The notes below the pieces were generated by a model that was not told the DNA's origin, did no database searches, and saw only the letters and a program-made list of their open reading frames with translations. Position numbers and translations under genes: made by a program. 64,000 nt of DNA from Gemmatimonadaceae bacterium (GTDB taxonomy: Bacteria > Gemmatimonadota > Gemmatimonadetes > Gemmatimonadales > Gemmatimonadaceae): positions 1-64,000 of the forward strand of contig JANWIK010000023.1 of NCBI GenBank assembly GCA_025449955.1, given 5' to 3'. This document shows positions 62,153 through 64,000 of this stretch, piece after piece (the first letter of the stretch is position 1; each line of letters opens with the position of its first letter).

Positions 62153-62188
62153 CGGCTCGCGCACCCCGCTCTTCGGGTGCGCGAGCCG
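62153..62188 (+). terminator. Strong hairpin after pal
   Basis: A perfect 14-bp stem, CGGCTCGCGCACCC / GGGTGCGCGAGCCG, with an 8-nt loop, starts 12 bases after the pal stop. No T tract follows, so it is either a Rho-independent terminator of the type common in high-GC genomes or an mRNA-stabilising end structure. Confidence 0.6.
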
Positions 62189-62304
62189 GCAGGCCGGCAG
62201 AACCGGTGCCGGCACGCCGGTGCACCACCAACCCAAGCGGGCTGTCATGTCGCTCGGGCGGCTACCCGTGTAGGTTTCCCGGGCACCGTCTTGCGAGCCG
62301 TGTA

Positions 62305-62943
62305 ATGAGCCCCGAGCCTTCCGCCCTCTCGCCCGCTCCGACAGCGATTCAGCGCGAGCAGGTCGTGCAGCGTCTGTGCAGCCACTTCGCGAGCAACCAT
62401 CTCACGATGGACGAGCTCGAGCAACGCATCGATCAGGCGTACAAAGCGCCGTCGGTGACGGAGCTCGATGCGCTCGTCACCGGACTGCCGGTGTTGGCAG
62501 ACGATCCGTCGGTCGCGACGCCCGATTCGCTGGTCCCGACAAGCGCGCCGGCGCTGCCGGCCAATGTGCCCGACCGCGACGTGCTGATCGGTATCATGAG
62601 CGGCCACACGCGCCGCGGACCGTGGGCCGTCCCGCGGCACCTCAAGGTGTTCACGGTGATGGGCGGGATCGTGCTCGACCTGCGCGAGGCGCTCATCGCG
62701 CCGGGCGTATCGGAAATCGAGATTACGGCGATCATGGCGGGCGTCGAGATCTTCGTGCCGCCCGGCGTGCGGATCGAGTGCACGGGATCGGCGTTCATGG
62801 GCGCGTTCGAGGTCGATCAACGGGCGCAGTCGCTCGCGGTCGCCGGTGATGAGCGCATCATCCGCGTGACGGGATTCGCGATGATGGCGGGCGTGGACGC
62901 CAAAGTGCGTCCGCCGAAAGACCGGACCAAGCTGCGCGGCTAA
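62305..62943 (+). CDS. DUF1707/LiaF-like cell-envelope protein
   Basis: A 212-residue soluble protein. The first 65 residues form a DUF1707 domain (REQVVQRLCSHFASNHLTMDELEQRIDQA, which I shorten to its key REQV and MDELEQR elements). The C-terminal 110 residues are a LiaF/DUF2154-like beta domain with a repeated IMAGVEIFVPPGVRI and GFAMMAGVDAKV pattern. Related proteins regulate envelope-stress systems in Gram-positive bacteria. The ATG at 62305 is chosen. It is convergent with aroH, six bases away. Confidence 0.8.
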   Translation: MSPEPSALSPAPTAIQREQVVQRLCSHFASNHLTMDELEQRIDQAYKAPSVTELDALVTGLPVLADDPSVATPDSLVPTSAPALPANVPDRDVLIGIMSGHTRRGPWAVPRHLKVFTVMGGIVLDLREALIAPGVSEIEITAIMAGVEIFVPPGVRIECTGSAFMGAFEVDQRAQSLAVAGDERIIRVTGFAMMAGVDAKVRPPKDRTKLRG

Positions 62944-62949
62944 CGCCGG

Positions 62950-63303
62950 TCAGGCGCGGGACGCGAGATCCGGTCTGAGGGCGGTCGCGCCGCGCAAATA
63001 GACCGCCCGCAGACGCGGGGCGTCGCTCGGCGCGTCGACGTGCAGCAACACACGCAGGCATCGCGGCAATCCATCCGGCACAGCGATCTCCGACATGCAG
63101 AGCACCGGCACGCGCTCCCATCCGATCGCGCGCACGGCGTCGGACGGGTCGGCGCTCGTCACATCGCGCGTCGTCGTGACGATGACGCTGACCACATCGG
63201 ATGCACTGAGGGCGTTGCGGTCGAGCAGCGTCTCGAGCAGCGCGCGCGTGGCGGCGAGCACGGCGGACGGCTCGTCGCGCGCCACGGTGGTGGCGCCGCG
63301 CAC
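62950..63303 (-). CDS. aroH: AroH-type chorismate mutase
   Basis: A 117-residue monofunctional chorismate mutase of the Bacillus AroH class, which makes prephenate for Tyr/Phe synthesis. MRGATTVARDE, SVIVTTTRDVTSADP, the WERVPVLCMSEIAVPDGLPRC block (Glu78 and Arg90 equivalents) and YLRGATALRPDL match that class. The start is a GTG; the preceding in-frame residues (LRAV) also look like the family N-terminus, so translation may begin a few codons earlier at a non-standard codon. Divergent from the oxidoreductase gene. Confidence 0.88.
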   Translation of the reverse strand: MRGATTVARDEPSAVLAATRALLETLLDRNALSASDVVSVIVTTTRDVTSADPSDAVRAIGWERVPVLCMSEIAVPDGLPRCLRVLLHVDAPSDAPRLRAVYLRGATALRPDLASRA

Positions 63304-63563
63304 GGCACGCAGGGTTCTCGCGGCCGCGGAACCATGGGCGGGGCGGCCCGGTGCACGGTCCAGGGCGGTCCTCCGGCATTATCGTTAGGCGTGGCGTCGG
63401 GCGCGCGATGCACCACGTGCGTCGCCGCACCGGCCCGTAAGTTACATTCGGAGTGGGCGTCGCGGCGACCGAGTGCCGGGGCGCGAAATGCTCTGTCAAG
63501 CGCGCTCGGCGGCTGCCGGGTCTGATCGCCGGAGCGCCTGGATCGTGCGGGGGAGCGGGAGTC

Positions 63564-64000
63564 ATGCGCATTGCCATCATTGGTGCGGGCCACGTGGGCG
63601 GGACCTTGGGTCGTCGGTGGGCGAGCGTCCCCGGTGCGACGCACACGGTGACGTTCGGGTTGCGGGCCGGCGACGAGCCGGATGCACAGTTAGGCGAATT
63701 CATCGAGGCATCGGGCGGCGCGGCCCGCGCGGCGCCGGTGGCCGACGCGGCGCGCGACGCCGGGGTGGTGGTGTTCGCGACGCCCTGGAAAGCGACCCGC
63801 GAGGCCGTCGAGAGCGCCGGCGCGCTCACGGGCAAGGTCGTGATCGATTGCACGAATCCGTTCGCTGCCGGCCTAACGGGGCTCGACGTGCCGGACGGCC
63901 GCTCGGGCGCCGAGGAGGTCGCCAGCTTGGCGCCCGGCGCGCGCGTCGTGAAGGCGTTCAACACGACCGGATTCAACATCATGGCCAATCCGGTATTCCC
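63564..64000 (+). CDS. NADPH-dependent F420 reductase-like protein (3' end outside window)
   Basis: The frame is open to the right edge, giving the first 145 residues. MRIAIIGAGHVGGTLGRRW is a Rossmann dinucleotide loop, followed by VVFATPWKATREAV and VVIDCTNPF, the layout of F420-dependent NADP oxidoreductase-like proteins (PF03807); many family members have other roles. GGGAG lies nine bases before the ATG. The 260 bp upstream contain one GTTAGGC copy and the divergent promoter of aroH. Confidence 0.85.
   Translation, partial: MRIAIIGAGHVGGTLGRRWASVPGATHTVTFGLRAGDEPDAQLGEFIEASGGAARAAPVADAARDAGVVVFATPWKATREAVESAGALTGKVVIDCTNPFAAGLTGLDVPDGRSGAEEVASLAPGARVVKAFNTTGFNIMANPVF

Larger units (their letters stand above)
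2422..63877. repeat. Dispersed over-represented heptamer GTTAGGC / GCCTAAC
   Basis: By hand count the window holds about 70 copies of this heptamer, roughly 44 as GTTAGGC and 26 as GCCTAAC on the plus strand, with CGTTAGGC as the core in about two thirds. Examples: 2422, 5564, 30531, 34534, 54477, 55464, 56339 and, in reverse, 63871. Base composition alone predicts about 7 or 8. Copies lie mostly inside genes, in all three frames (TTA-GGC as Leu-Gly, CCT-AAC as Pro-Asn, CTA-ACG as Leu-Thr). A few are in spacers, such as near 4264 and 63384, and one includes the pal stop codon. Confidence 0.85.

Noticed and set aside
62858-63988. Minus-strand frame of 376 codons spanning aroH and the right edge
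   Set aside because: Overlaps AroH and the oxidoreductase in other frames; low-complexity Ala/Pro/Thr/Arg composition.
1-64000. CRISPR array, tRNA or rRNA genes, insertion sequences
   Set aside because: I looked for regularly spaced repeats, tRNA T-loop sequences in spacers, rRNA-like stretches and transposase motifs and found none; short spacers were read by eye only.

Overview
The window looks like a chromosomal piece of a high-GC (roughly 65% by eye) diderm bacterium, most plausibly a member of the Gemmatimonadota. The outer membrane is shown by a PilQ secretin, a Pal/OmpA-like lipoprotein and many lipobox proteins. The phylum is an inference from gene content, the abundance of Ig-like and lipase-like lipoproteins, and the conserved topA-trmFO-xerC-hslV-hslU order. 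I see no rRNA, tRNA, insertion sequence, prophage or CRISPR array. 

Layout, left to right. 1-3.1 kb: a minor-pilin operon on the minus strand (FimT/GspH-, PilV-, PilW- and PilX-like), preceded by a leader with three inverted repeats. 3.3-13.9 kb: housekeeping genes on the minus strand (aroC, aroK, a short Smg-like gene, topA, trmFO, xerC, a small membrane protein, hslV, hslU, argF). 14.0-21.7 kb: the type IV pilus assembly operon pilMNOPQ, ending in a large Ig-like lipoprotein. 21.9-24.3 kb: a second minor-pilin set (PilV-, PilW-, PilX-like). 24.4-30.0 kb: a four-gene operon with two complete histidine kinase/NtrC-type regulator pairs, the first of which looks like PilS/PilR. Most of the left 30 kb is therefore a type IV pilus region with a housekeeping block inside it. 

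30.1-39.6 kb is on the plus strand: a CNNM/CBS membrane protein with an ArfB-type peptidyl-tRNA hydrolase, then a tightly overlapped chain mutY - mprF - DUF4129 - DUF4350 - MoxR - DUF58. It converges on an RDD-SpoIIM fusion and a large lipoprotein with an HExxH zinc-protease motif. Together these look like an envelope-linked MoxR system of unknown function. 43.9-48.2 kb: tRNA threonylcarbamoyladenosine synthesis (Sua5), a Ser/Thr kinase with a DFS instead of a DFG motif, and a hybrid histidine kinase. 48.4-57.2 kb: exported hydrolases and lipoproteins (M16 peptidase, DUF3857/transglutaminase protein, a lipase-like lipoprotein with a low-GC 3' half, a small lipoprotein, an esterase). 57.2-64.0 kb: a ChbG/HpnK deacetylase with a GT2 glycosyltransferase, cyclopropane fatty acid synthase, an M15-like DUF5715 protein, Pal, a DUF1707 protein, AroH chorismate mutase and the start of an F420/NADP-type oxidoreductase. 

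The strongest signal not explained by the genes is a short DNA word, GTTAGGC (reverse GCCTAAC). I counted about 70 copies by hand, roughly one per 0.9 kb, on both strands and in different reading frames, against about 7 or 8 expected from base composition. It accounts for most of the otherwise rare TTA and TAA trinucleotides. It behaves like a genome-wide signal word (a DNA uptake sequence, a repair or methylation footprint, or a chromosome-organisation motif). The window also carries type IV pilus genes, the machine that takes up DNA in species with uptake sequences.
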